DNA of 64,000 nucleotides from Diplonema papillatum (lineage: Eukaryota > Euglenozoa > Diplonemea > Diplonemida > Diplonemidae): assembly GCA_030068145.1 (NCBI GenBank), contig JAPJBO010000478.1:1-64000 (forward strand), read 5' to 3'. How positions within the stretch are numbered: position 1 is the first letter of the stretch; each line of letters begins with the position of its first letter. Below, one piece after another: positions 12,300-22,923 of the stretch. Position numbers and translations under genes: made by a program. The notes below the pieces were generated by a model. It was not told the origin of the DNA and did not search any database. It saw only the letters and a program-made list of their open reading frames with translations.

Positions 12300-14750
12300 T
12301 GCGAGGGCTTCTTTGAATGAATCGGTAATGAATACACAAAAACGGGTACCCGCACCTCTCTCAGAACCTCTTCATTGACCCGCAAATTCGGATGCTTTTA
12401 TTGTTTCCGCAAGAGACCCGCAAAACCACTCATTGAGAACCCCTGGGCCTCCCAAAGCCAGTCTCCTTCACTTCATGCTCTACAGGGGCCATATTGCTGA
12501 AGGAACGTCATAAAACGCACGCGCCTTCTCCTGATGTATCTTCGAAACCCCGTCGAAAGAATCCTTGGGAATAATGTGAGGCCAGTCTTTTTCACTTCCT
12601 GGTCTTTGGGGGCCATCTTGTTCAAGGAACGTCAAAAACGGCAATACGCGACCTTCTCCTGACGTCGAACTCGAGGGGCCTTGTTCCCGAAGTTCCGACC
12701 CTCGAAAGAACATGGTTCGTCTTAGCGGTCAAGAATTGAAGAACATGAGTACCCATAGCACTGTCAGAACCTCTTGAATGACTCGCAATTCGCATGCTTT
12801 GACAGTTTCCGCAAGACGAGCTTTTCCAATCAACCAAACACACGGTCATTGATGACCAACCAATTGGGGAAACAACATCTAAGACTGCCTGCGTCGGCCG
12901 CGCGTTGAGCACGTTTCCGAGGGACACCACGAGGAGGTGCAGGTCAGATTCTTGTCCCTCATGTAAGGAAACACGAGATATGAGACCTTCTCGCTTTCAA
13001 AAAGGGGGGCTTGTACTTCCGAAGTTCTGACCATCGAAATAACACTGTTCGATATGAGCATCGAATTCCTGTGGGGGTTTCTTTGGATGCATCGGTCCGA
13101 AATGGAAGAAAACGGGTACCCATAGCTCTCTCACAACCTCTTCAATGACTCACAAATCCACATACCCTGATAGTTTCCACACAAGACCCGCAGAACCACT
13201 CATCGATAACCCTTGGGCCCCAGAGGCCAGTCTTCTTCACTTCCTCGACTTTAGGTCATCTTGTTCAAGGAACGTCAAAAACGGCAATACGCGACCTTCG
13301 CCTGTTGTCGAATTCGGAGGGGCTTGTTCCCCGAAGTTCCGACCCTTAAAAGAATGATGTTTGTCTAAGCTTCGAATTCCTGTGAGGGCTTCTTTGGATG
13401 AATCGGTCAAAAATGGAAGAAGATGGGTACCCATAGCTCTCTCACAACCTCTTCAATGACTAGAAAATCCGCATACCCTGATTGTTTCCACACGAGACCC
13501 GCAGAACCACTCATCGATAACCCCTGGGCCTCCGGAGGCCAGTCTTCTTCTCAAAAACGGCAATACGCGACCTTCTCCTGATGTCGAATTCCCCGAAGTT
13601 CCGACCTTAAAAGAATGACGTTTGTCTGAGCTTAGAATTCCTGTGAGGGCTTCTTTGGATGCATCGGTCAAAAATGGAAGAAAACGGGTACCCATAGCTC
13701 TCTCACAACTTCTTCAATGACTCGCATATCCGCATACCTTCCACACGAGACCCGCAGAACCACTCATTGATAACCCCTGGGCCTCCGGAGGCCAGTCTTC
13801 TTCACTTCCTGGTCTTTAGGGGCCATCTTGTTCAAGGAACGTCAAAAACGGCAATATGCGACCTTCTCCTGTTGTCGAATTTGGGGGGAGCGTTTTCCCC
13901 GAAGTTCCGGCCCTTCAAAGAATGACGTTAGTCTGAGCTTCGAATTCCTGTGAGGGCTTCTTTGGATGAATCGGTCAAAAACGGAAGAAAACGGGTACCC
14001 ATAGCTCTCCCAAAACCTCTTCAATGACTCGCAAATCCGCATACCCTGATTGTTTCCACACGAGACCCGCAGAACCACTCATCGATAACCCCTGGGCCTC
14101 CGGAGGCCAGTCTCCTCCACTTCACGGTCTTTAGTGGCCACCTTGCTGAAGGAACGCCAAACAATTTAATATGCGACCATCCCCTGATGTCGAATTGGGT
14201 GGGGCGTTCCCCGAAGTTCCGACCCTCGAAAGAACGTCGTTCGTCTGAGCTTCGAATTCCTGTGAGGGCTTCTTTGGATGAATCGATCAAAAATCCAAGA
14301 AAATGAGTACCCATAGCTCTGTCAGAACCGCTTGAATGACTCGCAAATTCGCATGCTTTGACTGTTTCCCCAAGAAGAGCTTTTCCAATCAACCAAACAC
14401 ACGGTCATTGTTGACCAACCAACTGGGGAAACAATATCAAAGACTGCCTGCGTCGGCCGCGCGTTGAGCACGTTTCCGAGGGACACCACGAGGAGGTGCA
14501 GGTCAGATTCTTGTCCCTCATGTAAAGAAACGCATGATAAGAGACCTTCTCCCTTTTCAAAACGGGGGGCTTGTACTGCCGAAGTTCCGACCGGCGAAAG
14601 AACACTGTTCGTATGAGCTCGAATTCCTGTGAGGGTTTCTTTGGATGAATCGGTCAAAAAATCGAGAAAACGGGTACCCATAGCTCTCCCAGAACCTCTT
14701 CAATGACTCGCAAGTGGGCATACCTTGGTTGGTGTCGCGCGAAACCTCAA
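12300..14750 (+). repeat. ~310-bp tandem repeat array, about 8 copies
   Basis: The landmark 'aacctcttcaatgactcgc' (or a close variant) recurs at about 12,363, 12,767, 13,134, 13,446, 13,705, 14,016, 14,326 and 14,694, giving spacings mostly near 310 bp with some longer or shorter units. Each unit also has 'gagacccgcagaaccactca', 'aaggaacgtcaaaaacggc', 'ccccgaagttccgac' and 'gaatcggtcaaaaa'. Two units (about 12,810-13,000 and 14,370-14,560) carry an extra insert with 'gcgttgagcacgtttccgag'. No coding function is visible. Confidence 0.9.
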
Positions 14751-14975
14751 AGACCAGCTTTTCGATCACCAAATTCGTCCGACATCGTCGCCATTCATTG
14801 TGAACTTGTTCTTTGGTGCTAATTATTCCTGTTTTTGTTGCGTTTTTCGCTCTCTTTCGAGTCGGCCTCTTCACAAAGAGGCTGTATCTAGAAGGAAGGC
14901 TAAAAACACTGAGAATCAATCCATCCCAGAAGGGGGCCCGCAGGGCAACCGAGTCCGGGTTTGCGGTACTTTTTT
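14750..14975 (+). repeat. Dispersed 190-bp module, copy 3
   Basis: Shares 'ctctttcgagtcggcctctt', 'gggggcccgcagggc' and 'gggtttgcgg' with the window start. It lies directly after the ~310-bp array, the same order as at 10.1-10.7 kb, so array plus module look like one larger mobile or duplicated unit. Confidence 0.65.
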
Positions 14976-16025
14976 CCATTTATTTTTCGGGAAAATTGCA
15001 GGATCGGCACGCCGAATAGAAGAGGTACCTCTTGTATTCGACCCCCCCCAGTAAGGTGCGGTCAACAGTGTCACCACGTGAAGGCCCCTCCATGACACCT
15101 ACCAACAAGAGAAGAAAAAGAAAAAGGCCGCTCCGGGTGCAGGAACGTGACAGTCAACCACAGTTGGCCAAAGCTTGAGTCGAAGGCAGGACAGTACCAA
15201 CCCCGTCCCGCTCTGCCCTGTGGCTGACCGTCTCTACGAGCTTGTGTTCAGCGCAAGCGCCAAGCCCCAAGGTGCGCCACGCCTTGATGCTTTAGTAGGG
15301 GAAATCGGTAGCCACCTGACCCGTAGGCCCGTGGCTCTGCAGTACCGCCGAACACGTGACGCGTGGCAGGCTTTCCCCGGTACTCTCGTGCTGCGCAATA
15401 TGGGGAGGTGTCGCTGCTCACCTGCCAAATCCGTCCTGACGTAGCCTCGACCAGATCCAGCTGGCTGCTCCCTGCAGTTTGTGGGAGGTGGCAACCTGGC
15501 AAATTATCATGATCAGAAGGTCCCACCTGGGCGGTTCAGTTGCCTCACACATTGCATGCGGCTAAAAAGAGACGGGGGGACGTTGTTCTTGGTGCTGGTT
15601 GTGAGGGGTGAGGGAAAGGCAAGAAAAGAGACGGGGGGGAAATCTTAGTTTAATGCTGAGGCAGGACACTGCCTCTCACGCATGTTTGATGCTAGCAAGT
15701 CTTCTTCGAAGAAAGTGCAAAATAGAAAAGGGAAAAGGGTGAAGGGATCGCAGGGGGTATGCCTAGCCTAGGGGAATTGCAGGGGGTATGCCTAGGCTAG
15801 GGGGATTGCAAGAACGTGCTTGGAATGGATATGTGCTCAACACCGCACTGGCCCCGTCTGCTCCGTGTTTCGGTCCTTTAAGCCACGGACACAGAAGGCG
15901 GACCATCATGCCTAGCGGGGGGGGCTTTACTACCACCCCCACTTACTGCAGTAATGCGCGGGCACGGCTGACGTCATGTGGACAGTTGAACGGCCGACAG
16001 CGTCTAAAAAGAACACACGGTGGAG
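14976..16025. other. Unique sequence, nothing firmly recognised
   Basis: A 89-aa plus-strand frame (15,175-15,444) has balanced composition but no known motif. A short tandem/palindromic duplication ('gggggtatgcctag') sits at 15,754-15,805. No gene is supported. Confidence 0.35.
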
Positions 16026-16172
16026 TCCAGCCTCAGAGGCTGAAGCTTTTGAAGAGGGTGTCACACCCGTCTTTCGGGCGCGCATTCACACGCGGTTTGG
16101 TTGTACCCAATCCGCTTTTCGGGTGCGACTCGGGTGGCCCCTCTTGAACTCCGGCTTCTGAGGCTGGACTTC
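16026..16172. repeat. Short inverted-repeat segment
   Basis: 'agtccagcctcagag' at about 16,026 is matched in reverse complement by 'cttctgaggctggact' near 16,158, giving arms of about 15 bp around a 115-bp interior. It could be a small MITE-like element or a chance hairpin. No target-site duplication was recognised. Confidence 0.4.
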
Positions 16173-16879
16173 ACTCTCTCCGTGCAGCATTCGAGACAGA
16201 ATGGGCATAAGTACGAGAGCGTGCTTCCGCAATGAGTTGTAGTCGCAGTGTGTAATATGGAGCAAAGAGGGAGTCGGGATGGGAAGAAGTGCATGGGCTT
16301 GTTGTGAAAGAAAGAAGTATCTGGTGCTTGAACGAGAGCAATAAAACCGTCTGTCGGTTGTTGATTAGATTGTTTTGACTCTTCCTTAGATTCTACGTGA
16401 CCCTAGCCTGCCCGTGTTGGGAAACCTCGCACTGCGGTGTAAAGCTGGATTGAGTGCTCTTGAAGAAGGCCCTTTTCTTGCTTGTGGCCGTTCTGTCATC
16501 TACATTCGATCGATGACGGGGTCGCTGCGTTCGGTCGTGGGGCGCTCGTCTGCTCAGGGGCTACAGAATACCACTAGATAGTCCTGATTCTGTTTTGAGT
16601 GGCAACGTGAAAAGTAGACACCGCAGACACAAGGTGGTCAAAAAGGAGGTTGGAAGGTGAGTGATCATGATTCTTTCCTTCGCAATTGCCCAATCTTCTT
16701 CTATTCGCCTGTCGACAGCTTGCACCATCTCCACTTCCCTGTCAGCATCCGCGCTGTGACAAAGAAGACATACCGGAAACGGGCTTCGTCGCAACTCTTT
16801 CATCCCTTTTCGGGGGCGAATCCAGTTCTCGCTGTTAACGTTCGCTGCTGTACGCATCTGCGACGTAGTTCTTGCGTCT
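16173..16879. other. Probable 3' flank of the kinase gene
   Basis: No coding support. On the minus strand this lies directly after the kinase stop codon and would contain the 3' UTR. No specific poly(A) signal can be asserted. Confidence 0.35.
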
Positions 16880-17590
16880 CTACACATGCTGCTCTCTCAG
16901 TTGCTGACATTTAGTTATTGCATCAGCGTTCGTGCACCGGTCTCCTGGGTTGTACTTCAGCAGGCTTGCTATGAGCTCCACCAGCCCGGGCGCTATCGTG
17001 GGTGTTGCCTGTATGCTGTCCATTGGAAGACCGGCTTGATGCTGGGCCAAGAAACCAAGCAGCGTAACCCATTCCCACGGTGTGCGCCCATTGATGAGCT
17101 GCCATGCTGTGCAGCCCACGCTGTACATGTCAGCAGGAAACGAGTATCGATGGTTGTTCTGAACCTCAGGCGCCATGTAGGGAAAAGTACCCGCTTGGGT
17201 ACCCGTGGCCGTCATGGCGGCCTTCTCCTTTGAGATTCCAAGGTCGACTAGCTTTGCAACCCCTTCGGATGGAAGCATGATGTTCTGTGGCTTGATGTCA
17301 CGGTGCAAACAGCGATGTTTATGTAGAGCACCAACTCCACGAAGCAAACCAAGACAAATCGAATAATACTCGGCCCAGGACAGGAATGGTCTGCGTGATG
17401 CTGTTGTTGATGCACCCTTCTTCGCCCGTTTAAGCCGTTGCTCGAGGCTCTCTGCAAGCAGTTCAAGGAGAAGAAATGTCTGCGTGCCGTCGCAATGCCA
17501 GCCGTAAATCCGAGAAACGTGTGGATCGTCTAGGCGTCGAAGGCACCAGCTGATGCGATCCGATCGCCTTCGTCGCCCGAGGAGGGTCCG
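16880..17590 (-). CDS. Protein kinase domain (partial, 3' exon), possibly joined to upstream ankyrin exons
   Basis: The minus-strand reading from about 17,590 to the stop at 16,880 gives a Ser/Thr- or TKL-like kinase: an alpha-C-like 'LRRLDDPHVSRIYGW', the hinge region 'FLLLELLAESLEQRL', the catalytic loop HRDIKPQN, a magnesium loop DLG in place of DFG, the activation segment 'GTFPYMAPEV', the helix-F motif 'DMYSVGCTAWQLINGRTPW' and a C-terminal 'NPGDRCTNADAI'. The HRD Asp, the following Lys/Asn and the DLG Asp are present, so activity is plausible. The glycine loop and VAIK lysine are not visible in this frame; they should lie on exons in 17,592-17,962, where stops in every frame imply introns or decay. 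All recognised ankyrin exons lie upstream on the same strand, which suggests an ankyrin-repeat kinase. The joining is inferred. Confidence 0.8.
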   Translation of the reverse strand, partial: RTLLGRRRRSDRISWCLRRLDDPHVSRIYGWHCDGTQTFLLLELLAESLEQRLKRAKKGASTTASRRPFLSWAEYYSICLGLLRGVGALHKHRCLHRDIKPQNIMLPSEGVAKLVDLGISKEKAAMTATGTQAGTFPYMAPEVQNNHRYSFPADMYSVGCTAWQLINGRTPWEWVTLLGFLAQHQAGLPMDSIQATPTIAPGLVELIASLLKYNPGDRCTNADAITKCQQLREQHV

Positions 17591-17591
17591 G

Positions 17592-17962
17592 AGGACCCTT
17601 CAGCAGAGGAGGACGCGGCGGGGGACGCGGCCGAACGTCACCGCTGTCGCCGGAGTCGCCCCGGCGGTCTCCTTTGCCGGCGCCGCGCCCCTAGCGCGTT
17701 GCGTAGGAGACGACCCCGGCCACAATGGTCGTGAGGGCCTTCCGCAGCGCCGCACTCGCCGTCGTTTGGCGGCGTTCATCGCTGGTGCGCACGTAGTCTA
17801 CACCGTGCTCCACCCCGTCAAAGGATGGCGCGCTCAGCTAGCTGCGCCCAGGCGGACTGACCCAGCTGCCCCGCAACACATGGTGCCACTCGGCCCGTCG
17901 CATGTCCAGCAGGACCCGCCCTTGCACCTTCATAGTGCCGAGGTCCAACCCGTCGGATTTAC
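17592..17962 (-). other. Interval expected to hold the kinase N-lobe
   Basis: GC-rich sequence between the last ankyrin exon and the recognisable kinase frame. One minus-strand frame contains 'GTMKVQGRVLLDMRRAEWHH' and, after a TAG, 'GVDYVRTSDERRQTTASAAL', but no clear glycine-rich loop or VAIK. It may contain small exons and introns or decayed sequence, or the ankyrin and kinase parts may be separate genes. Confidence 0.3.
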
Positions 17963-18062
17963 CCCCAACTGGGGGGAGCGACGTTGGCACCAGCTGCGAT
18001 CAACTGCGTGACAACTTCTGAGTGACCGTTCCAGCTGGCAATATGCAGAGCCGTCGAACCAT
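17963..18062 (-). CDS. Ankyrin-repeat exon E1 (last of the array)
   Basis: Follows the acceptor 'caatgacacag' and encodes one ankyrin repeat, with STALHIASWN, then GHSEVVTQLIAAGANV. Its end differs from the other exons: after GANV the sequence changes to APPSWG, and the next in-frame codon is TAA (17,959-17,961). A donor 'GGGG|GTAAAT' one base before that stop could splice into the kinase region. If it is not used, the ankyrin protein ends here. The exon is 100 bp if this donor is right, against 99 bp in the other copies. Confidence 0.7.
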
Positions 18063-18383
18063 CTGTGTCATTGGGTGAGCGGCTAAAATGTACAACGACA
18101 CGAACACAAGGTGTGGGTGGTAGCAATCAGATGCAGACTGCATCACGGGCAGCCTGAAGCGGGAGGTGTTACTTTCAGATTCACGTCTCAGGGTCGAGAC
18201 GCTGGCGACAGAGAATGGATGATCTTGGGCAAACACAAATCTTCCGTGTCATATGTTGACATGTGGCATCTTCTTGTCCGGAAAGTACACGTTGTGAGCC
18301 GCTCTCCACATTGGAATTCGGTGTTTTTTGGGTTCCATCTTTGTTTGATAAGGGAACAAGGGAAAACGACATTCACCGATCTG

Positions 18384-18958
18384 CTATGTATCATCCTGCT
18401 TCTTGCATGTCAAAACGTTGTGACCCGAATCACCACATCTGGCGCAATTTCGTTTATTTGCTGCTGGCGGTGGGTCACTTGACGTGCCGCGCTTGGAGCC
18501 CTTTCGTGGTTTGTTGATTACCTCGGAGCATATTCGTTTGCAACAACCACATCGAAGGGGACGGACCTCACCATTGCTTTTCATCCTTCGCTTTTTTTCC
18601 CTGCCCCCCAGGAGCGGTATCGTAACGGGAGGAAGTATAATATTATACTTGCACTCAAGGGTTGCAAGGCACGGGCACTTGGACGGCGTAAGTCTCACGG
18701 ATGGATTCCTTCAAATGAACGGCATGGGTAAACGAGGCGGGGTCTTTTTTCATTCATCTTGCTATGATTGCGACGTTTGTAAGAATTAGTAAATTTGGTC
18801 GGCAACCTTGTAAAACGTAGTAAATATATGGGATCTTGCTTAAGAGCCACATCCATCACACTTGGGAAAACGTAGAGCTCTTTTGTGGAGCCCTCCGTTC
18901 TTCGGTGGCATGTCTCGCAGTCGACGTCGGGGACACGGGTTGCCTTCTTGTTCTTCAC
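18384..18958 (-). pseudogene. CCHC zinc-knuckle ORF pair of transposon origin, unit 1
   Basis: Two minus-strand frames overlapping by 4 bp: an 87-aa frame with 'DVDCETCHRRTEGSTKE' and a 104-aa frame ending in 'CARCGDSGHNVLTCKK', a perfect C-x2-C-x4-H-x4-C knuckle, preceded by a basic segment and a 'CGCCKRIC' cluster. Knuckles of this type occur in retroelement Gag proteins and in the C-termini of several transposases. I cannot assign the family. It follows the recombinase on the same strand inside the intron, so it probably belongs to the same dead element. Confidence 0.6.
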
Positions 18959-18997
18959 TTTCTGTACGAGAACTTCGAGTGGCTCGGTGTAAGCTTT

Positions 18998-20326
18998 TTA
19001 CGCCTCAACACACCCTGGGTCCCTTAGGACTTTCTCGTCGTAGTGGGTCACCATGTCTCCTGATGCCCAATCACCCATCTTTTGAACCTGCATGGGGTCC
19101 ATACCCGCTTTCAGAAGGGATGCAACAACCATCTATCCGGGCACTGTGGGTTAGAAAACGCGCCCTCGTCCGTCCCGAGCAGTCGGCGTCGTTGAACGGC
19201 TGCAGGATGCCCCGCTTCCCCGCAGTCCCGCGGAGGGCATCCCTAAACGAGGCATGGACGGGAAACGGGCACAAGAGGCGTTTCCCCTTGGCCATGAGTT
19301 TCAGAAGGGAAAAGACCTCGACAGGGCAGTACAGAATAGACTCTGGCACGCTGTCGGGTCCATTCGGCAGGAGCAAAGGGGGCAACAGATTGATGCTTTC
19401 AAAGGTGAGGTATCTACTGCACGTCCCTGTTGCCTTGAACATAGTCGATCCAACCCTCACGCCGCCCTCGCCGACGCGGACATCCTCCGTCAGGATCGAC
19501 TGCATGGAGAGTGAAGTGCTCACCCAGCAGCTGCACATCCGCGCCGTACCCGCCAACGGTCCGCACGAAGCCGAAGATCTGACGGGACTGTGCGGCGCCT
19601 CGGGGCTCGTCGCTCTCAGGGTCAGGCGCCGCTCTCTTCAACGCTCTGATCATCCTGCGGATGTCGTCAGCAGGATTCTCGAGAACCCAACCATCCGCCG
19701 TGTCCTCGGCTAAGATGGCGTTGATGATGTTGTGGGGCGCCTTGTACGCCTCATCTTTCATGCCTACAGGTATCCGCCGAAGTTCTCAAGCCTCCGGACC
19801 GTCGTCGGGTATGGATGCACGCCCTCGCTCGCACGCCACTCCCTGTACGTGGCCGTGTTCGAGTTGTTGACCCTCCTTGTGCCTGCAGTCGTGTACAGGC
19901 TCCTCATGCGAGGGCGGGCTGCATCAGGGGGACGTCCTCGAGGGCACGCTTTAGCGCCCGCCGCTGAGACGTTGACCTCTTCTCAACCGGTGTTACGGGA
20001 CTGACCAGCGCAGGAGAGCTCTGATCACGCGCTCTCACCAAGTCCTGTACTCTGCGGTACAGCTCAGGACTGGGCACACGCACCGGAAGTGCCCACATCG
20101 GAAGCCTCTCCAGTGTCAGAAGGGTCGTATCGTCCGGGAGGCCTCGGAGGCTTCTACTCACGTCCCTCCACTCTTCCTCATTGAACAAGGTCCGCAGAAA
20201 CGCGACCCACCCAATCATCTTTTCTGGGGCAGGGAGGGCGGGAAGAAAAGAGAAAGAGAGACATAAATAGAGGTAGCGAGGGTTTGGAGGAGGACGCTGG
20301 CGTGCGTCGGGGCCAGTGAGAAGCAC
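18998..20326 (-). pseudogene. Degenerate tyrosine recombinase (DIRS/Crypton-like), unit 1
   Basis: Minus strand. A 140-aa frame (20,326-19,904) is followed in another frame by an N-terminal core-binding (SAM-like) region ('NNSNTATYREWRASEGVHPY', then 'YKAPHNIINAILAEDTADGW' and 'IRRMIRALKRA'). A catalytic region comes next: 'ILTEDVRVGEGGVRVGSTMF', the HxxR box as 'THSARIDG', and after one more frame change 'AGMDPMQVQKMGDWASGD' followed by the box carrying the nucleophile, 'MVTHYDEK', stopping at 18,998. So the His, Arg, Trp and Tyr of a lambda-integrase-family enzyme can be read, but at least three frame changes make it a pseudogene. DIRS-type retroelements and Cryptons use this enzyme; RNase H of DIRS type nearby favours DIRS. 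Confidence 0.8.
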
Positions 20327-20486
20327 CGGCTACATTCAAGCCTTCGAGTTTGCTGAGCCGGACGTCCAGTAGCTGTACCCCCTTCTGCAATACCTATGCC
20401 TCTTCTGTGATGTCATCTGCCTCACACGTGGGGGCCTCATAGCACCCACATGAACAAAAAAACATTCTTCGCATCGTAAAACATAC

Positions 20487-20585
20487 ACTTGTTCGGCACG
20501 TCGACCTTGGCACCAGCTGCGATCAATTCCTTGACAACTTCTGAGTGACCGAACCTGCTGGCTTCAGACAGAGCCGTCGAACCAT
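20487..20585 (-). CDS. Ankyrin-repeat exon E2
   Basis: Exactly 99 bp between 'caatgacacag' and 'gtatgt'. It encodes one repeat: STALSEASRF, GHSEVVKELIAAGAKV, DVPNK. Both junctions split a codon after its first base, so this phase-1 exon can be added or lost without a frameshift; joining AACAAGT to AT of the next exon gives Asn-Lys-Tyr-Gly. It differs from E3 at 9 of 99 bases, clustered in the codons for the hairpin and helix-1 positions, which in ankyrin proteins usually contact ligands. Confidence 0.88.
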
Positions 20586-20906
20586 CTGTGTCATTGGGTG
20601 AGCGGCTAAAATGTACAACGACACGAACACAATGTGTGGGTGGTAGCAATCAGATGCAGACTGCATCACGGGCAGCCTGAAGCGGGAGGTGTTACTTTCA
20701 GGTTCACGTCTCAAGGTCGAGACGCTGGCGACAGAGAATGGATGATCTTGGGCAAACACAAATCTTCCGTGTCATATGTTGACATGTGGCATCTTCTTGT
20801 CCCGAAAGTACACGTTGTGAGTCGCTCTCCACATTGGAATTCGGTGTTTTTTGGGTTCCATCTTTGTTTGATAAGGGAACAAGGGAAAACGACATTCACC
20901 GATCTG

Positions 20907-21296
20907 CTATGTATCATCCTGCTTCTTGCATGTCAAAACGTTGTGACCCGAATCACCACATCTGGCGCACTTTCGTTTATTTGCTGCTGGCGCTGGGTCA
21001 CTTGACGTGCCGCGCTTGGAGCCCTTTCGTGGTTTGTTGATTACCTCGGAGCATATTCGTTTGCAACACGAAGGCGGGGTCCTTTTTTCATTCATCTTGC
21101 TATGATTGCGACGTTTGTAAGAATTAGTAAATGTGGTCGGCAACCTTGTAAAACGTAGTAAATATATGGGATCTTGCTGAAGAGCCACATCCATCACACT
21201 TGGGAAAACGTAGAGCTCTTTTGTGGAGCCCTCCGTTCTTCGGTGGCATGTCTCGCAGTCGACGTCGGGGACACGGGTTGCCTTCTTGTTCTTCAC
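20907..21296 (-). pseudogene. Zinc-knuckle ORF, unit 2 (fused by deletion)
   Basis: The 185-bp deletion joins the two frames seen in unit 1 into one 129-aa frame that keeps both 'CETCHRR' and the knuckle 'CARCGDSGHNVLTC'. The deletion ends do not match GT-AG boundaries in either direction, so it is not a removed intron. Confidence 0.6.
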
Positions 21297-21335
21297 TATC
21301 TGTACGAGAACTTCGAGTGGCTCGGTGTAAGCTTT

Positions 21336-22664
21336 TTACGCCTCAACACACCCTGGGTCCCTTAGGACTTTCTCGTCGTAGTGGGTCACCATGTCTCCTG
21401 ATGCCCAATCACCCATCTTTTGAACCTGCATGGGGTCCATACCCGCTTTCAGAAGGGATGCAACAACCATCTATCCGGGCACTGTGGGTTAGAAAACGCG
21501 CCCTCGTCCGTCCCGAGCAGTCGGCGTCGTTGAACGGCTGCAGGATGCCCCGCTTCCCCGCAGTCCCGCGGAGGGCATCCCTAAACGAGGCATGGACGGG
21601 AAACCGGCACAAGAGGCGTTTCCCCTTGGCCATGAGTTTCAGAAGGGAAAAGACCTCGACAGGGCAGTACAGAATAGACTCTGGCACGCTGTCGGGTCCA
21701 TTCGGCAGGAGCAAAGGGGGCAACAGATTGATGCTTTCAAAGGTGAGGTATCTACTGCACGTCCCTGTTGCCTTGAACATAGTCGATCCAACCCTCACGC
21801 CGCCCTCGCCGACGCGGACATCCTCCGTCAGGATCGACTGCATGGAGAGTGAAGTGCTCACCCAGCAGCTGCACATCCGCGCCGTACCCGCCAACGGTCC
21901 GCACGAAGCCGAAGATCTGACGGGACTGTGCGGCGCCTCGGGGCTCGTCGCTCTCAGGGTCAGGCGCCGCTCTCTTCAACGCTCTGATCATCCTGCGGAT
22001 GTCGTCAGCAGGATTCTCGAGAACCCAACCATCCGCCGTGTCCTCGGCTAAGATGGCGTTGATGATGTTGTGGGGCGCCTTGTACGCCTCATCTTTCATG
22101 CCTACAGGTATCCGCCGAAGTTCTCAAGCCTCCGGACCGTCGTCGGGTATGGATGCACGCCCTCGCTCGCACGCCACTCCCTGTACGTGGCCGTGTTCGA
22201 GTTGTTGACCCTCCTTGTGCCTGCAGTCGTGTACAGGCTCCTCATGCGAGGGCGGGCTGCATCAGGGGGACGTCCTCGAGGGCACGCTTTAGCGCCCGCC
22301 GCTGAGACGTTGACCTCTTCTCAACCGGTGTTACGGGACTGACCAGCGCAGGAGAGCTCTGATCACGCGCTCTCACCAAGTCCTGTACTCTGCGGTACAG
22401 CTCAGGACTGGGCACACGCACCGGAAGTGCCCACATCGGAAGCCTCTCCAGTGTCAGAAGGGTCGTATCGTCCGGGAGGCCTCGGAGGCTTCTACTCACG
22501 TCCCTCCACTCTTCCTCATTGAACAAGGTCCGCAGAAACGCGACCCACCCAATCATCTTTTCTGGGGCAGGGAGGGCGGGAAGAAAAGAGAAAGAGAGAC
22601 ATAAATAGAGGTAGCGAGGGTTTGGAGGAGGACGCTGGCGTGCGTCGGGGCCAGTGAGAAGCAC
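21336..22664 (-). pseudogene. Degenerate tyrosine recombinase, unit 2
   Basis: Same frame breaks as unit 1, showing that the gene was already dead before the units multiplied. One Gly/Arg difference (NRHKRRF reading on the opposite strand) is shared with unit 5. Confidence 0.78.
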
Positions 22665-22824
22665 CGGCTACATTCAAGCCTTCGAGTTTGCTGAGCCGGA
22701 CGTCCAGTAGCTGTACCCCCTTCTGCAATACCTATGCCTCTTCTGTGATGTCATCTGCCTCACACGTGGGGGCCTCATAGCACCCACATGAACAAAAAAA
22801 CATTCTTCGCATCGTAAAACATAC

Positions 22825-22923
22825 ACTTGTTCTGCACGTCGACCTTGGCACCAGCTGCGATCAATTCCTTGACAACTTCTGAGTGACCGTTCCCGCTGGC
22901 AATATGCAGAGCCGTCGAACCAT
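22825..22923 (-). CDS. Ankyrin-repeat exon E3
   Basis: 99 bp, phase 1-1. It encodes STALHIASGN, GHSEVVKELIAAGAKV, DVQNK, the best match of the six to the ankyrin consensus (TALH, GH, GA). It shares the 'catattgcc' block (HIA) with E1 but ends like E2 and E6. Confidence 0.88.

Larger units (their letters stand above)
17963..20486 (-). repeat. Ankyrin cassette unit 1 (exon E1 plus 2.42-kb intron)
   Basis: First of six tandem units (in plus order). The distance from exon start to exon start (18,062 to 20,585) is 2,523 bp. Read on the minus strand, each intron begins 'gtatgt' directly after a 99-bp exon, carries a degenerate tyrosine-recombinase gene, then a zinc-knuckle ORF and a 16-bp perfect palindrome (agtataatattatact), and ends at 'caatgacacag' before the next exon. 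Both strands show many overlapping frames; the plus-strand 283-aa frame is a shadow. Confidence 0.93.
20487..22824 (-). repeat. Ankyrin cassette unit 2 (185-bp deletion)
   Basis: Start-to-start distance is 2,338 bp instead of 2,523, because one segment is missing at about 21,068 ('gcaacacgaaggcgg'). The rest differs from unit 1 by scattered substitutions, for example in the first 300 bp of the intron. Confidence 0.92.

Noticed and set aside
20887-21300. Missing 185-bp segment in unit 2 as evidence of a spliced, retrocopied unit
   Set aside because: The deletion ends lack GT-AG borders in both orientations and the ankyrin intron around it is retained.
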